Positions 56,270 through 57,338 of a DNA stretch of 57,338 bases are shown here, piece after piece. Under the pieces are notes generated by a model, which saw only the letters and a program-made list of their open reading frames with translations, made no database searches and had not been told where the DNA came from. Numbering within the stretch: the stretch's first letter is position 1; every line of letters starts with the position of its first letter. The position numbers and the translations under genes are program-made. Origin of the DNA: Candidatus Poribacteria bacterium (GTDB lineage: Bacteria > Poribacteria > WGA-4E > UBA9662); assembly GCA_030748495.1 (NCBI GenBank), contig JASMLX010000030.1, positions 1 through 57,338 of the forward strand, given 5' to 3'.

Positions 56270-57229
56270 ATGCAAAAACAGTGGATTCATAACCTCATTG
56301 GTTCTAACAACCAGCATACTACCCCTTCAGAATCGTTAAAGCAGATCCAAACCGCCATCGAGATCTCAGCCAAAGATCTTCGTCTATACATGGAATATCT
56401 AGATCGTTTGGATGTGTTAACGGCATCAGGACTTAACTTCCAAAAGGTTCAAGAGGAAAAGGCCCGGCTGATATACGATCTAAACCAGCTCATCGATCGA
56501 ACAATTCAAAATCAAGAAATAATTTCCAGGTCTATTTTGGATCAAATCCATCAGCAAGTTATCGAACTGGAACAAGTAATTGGTGAGCCTCCAACCCAGA
56601 TTGATAGCCGCTTTATGTTCTATAATTTCGACCTGTCCAATGAAATTTTACTACAGGTTGCTGAAGAGTATGAAGTCGAAACCTTCGCTGATTTGATCGA
56701 CTTGGTTCGGATGCCCAAATGGCACTACGCCTATTTCCACCTATCGCTCGGTAATCTACACCTACTAATTTGCCAATATGTCTCGTCGGACAATCCGCTA
56801 CAGCAACTCAGTATTCCCGTCTCCTCTTTTATAGATCCTCCTGGTGGAGTCTTTGATTCGCTTCAGCGACGTTGGGGGAAACAGCCGCCTGTCAAGCGAG
56901 AGATTTTACACCTTTTTACACCATCCGATCAACCAGCGCAATACCAGAAAATGGGCCTACCACTCGAAACAGAGACTTGGCAAATTGAATCCTATTCGCC
57001 ATATGCTGCCAATCAGGTCGATCAACTGCCTAAAATTATCTATGACTTTATTAATGTATATGGGATTCAAGGGCGTCAAGTTGTTCACCTACTTCGACAA
57101 CGTAACCGATCGGTAATTTTTCTTTTCACGGATTTACTCCAACCGACTGAAAGTCTATTTAAGTTCCCAACTGAATTGACCACCTTACCGAAAGCAAAAA
57201 CGAAAACACCTCAGATATTCTTAGCCTGA
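56270..57229 (+). CDS. Soluble protein of unknown function
   Basis: 319 aa, no signal peptide or TM segment. N-terminal 100 residues are helical, coiled-coil-like (EISAKDLRLYMEYLDRLDVL; EEKARLIYDLNQLIDRTIQN); the remainder is alpha/beta (FADLIDLVRMPKWHYAYFHL and LPKIIYDFINVYGIQGRQ). No family was recognised. The start ATG has only GAGG overlapping it and GGAAGG 15 nt upstream, so initiation is not clear-cut. It is divergently transcribed from the 747-aa gene. Confidence 0.65.
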   Translation: MQKQWIHNLIGSNNQHTTPSESLKQIQTAIEISAKDLRLYMEYLDRLDVLTASGLNFQKVQEEKARLIYDLNQLIDRTIQNQEIISRSILDQIHQQVIELEQVIGEPPTQIDSRFMFYNFDLSNEILLQVAEEYEVETFADLIDLVRMPKWHYAYFHLSLGNLHLLICQYVSSDNPLQQLSIPVSSFIDPPGGVFDSLQRRWGKQPPVKREILHLFTPSDQPAQYQKMGLPLETETWQIESYSPYAANQVDQLPKIIYDFINVYGIQGRQVVHLLRQRNRSVIFLFTDLLQPTESLFKFPTELTTLPKAKTKTPQIFLA

Positions 57230-57266
57230 GCTCACTCAGATTCGGATAACTAACCTCCGATCGAAG

Positions 57267-57338
57267 ATGGAAAACAAGTTGATTCCAGTTGAAGATAAAC
57301 TTCTTCTAGGTAAAAGATTGATCATTGAAACCATAAAT
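57267..57338 (+). CDS. 5' start of a gene cut by the window edge
   Basis: 24 codons from ATG, open to the right edge (MENKLIPVEDKLLLGKRLII). The LLLGKRLIIETI portion vaguely resembles the opening of Ser/Thr protein kinases (LLxxRYxIIExIG), but the piece is too short to assign. Confidence 0.3.
   Translation, partial: MENKLIPVEDKLLLGKRLIIETIN

Noticed and set aside
1..57338. CRISPR arrays, tRNA or rRNA genes
   Set aside because: No regularly spaced direct repeats were seen, and no cloverleaf-compatible sequence or conserved rRNA segment was noticed on either strand.

Overview
This window looks like a chromosomal segment of a Gram-negative-type bacterium with moderate GC content. The gene families resemble what is typical of Candidatus Poribacteria and relatives in the Planctomycetes/Latescibacteria sphere: secreted LamG and carbohydrate-binding proteins, Gfo/Idh/MocA oxidoreductases, phytanoyl-CoA dioxygenase-like and DUF1549/DUF1553 proteins, and several formylglycine-generating-enzyme (FGE-sulfatase) type genes. 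That assignment is inference from family content; there is no rRNA or other phylogenetic marker here. I see no tRNA, rRNA or CRISPR array.

Layout. 1-8.9 kb (+): the end of a giant flagellar cap protein (FliD) and a FlgM-like anti-sigma factor. 9-19.2 kb (-): an RND efflux pump, a DUF1549/DUF1553 protein, a three-gene ABC transporter/AttH-like operon (ATPase, FtsX-type permease, CrtC/AttH lipocalin-like protein) and a GNAT acetyltransferase. 19.8-25.6 kb (-): a PhyH dioxygenase, an NYN-domain nuclease-like gene that looks like an integron cassette, a decayed FGE gene, an aldo/keto reductase and an NAD-dependent epimerase. 26-30.5 kb (-): a DUF4038-type glycoside hydrolase with PKD and LamG modules, and a TolB-like/LamG protein interrupted by an in-frame TGA. 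30.6-44.3 kb: metabolic and secreted genes (EamA transporter, TPR protein, LamG protein, two Gfo/Idh/MocA enzymes, NHL protein, unknown secreted protein, MATE transporter) interleaved with gene ruins: hsdM, a RAMA-domain protein, two IS5-type fragments, an FGE fragment and a full-length but broken IS630 transposase. 44.3-56.1 kb (-): an outer-membrane barrel/OmpA/SPOR fusion, then a probable operon read from 56.1 down to 47.3 kb (unknown 747-aa protein, lysozyme-fold-like membrane protein, fused FbpB-type ABC permease, GmhA, TolB-like propeller, and a tandem pair of carbohydrate-binding secreted proteins, one broken). 56.3 kb onward (+): an unknown 319-aa protein and the start of another gene.

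The most notable signals are: (1) a short shared C-terminal tail, roughly P-x-G-K-L/V-x-T-T-W-x-x-I/L-K/R, on four secreted proteins of three unrelated types, which could be an undescribed sorting or processing signal; (2) an attC-like palindrome placed exactly between an ORF end and an NYN gene start, suggesting an integron-type cassette outside any visible integron; (3) the very large FliD with propeller-like and other insertions; (4) a tandem gene pair with patchwork identity and two indels that together restore frame; and (5) an unusually high density of broken genes (nine loci), pointing to relaxed selection or heavy turnover.
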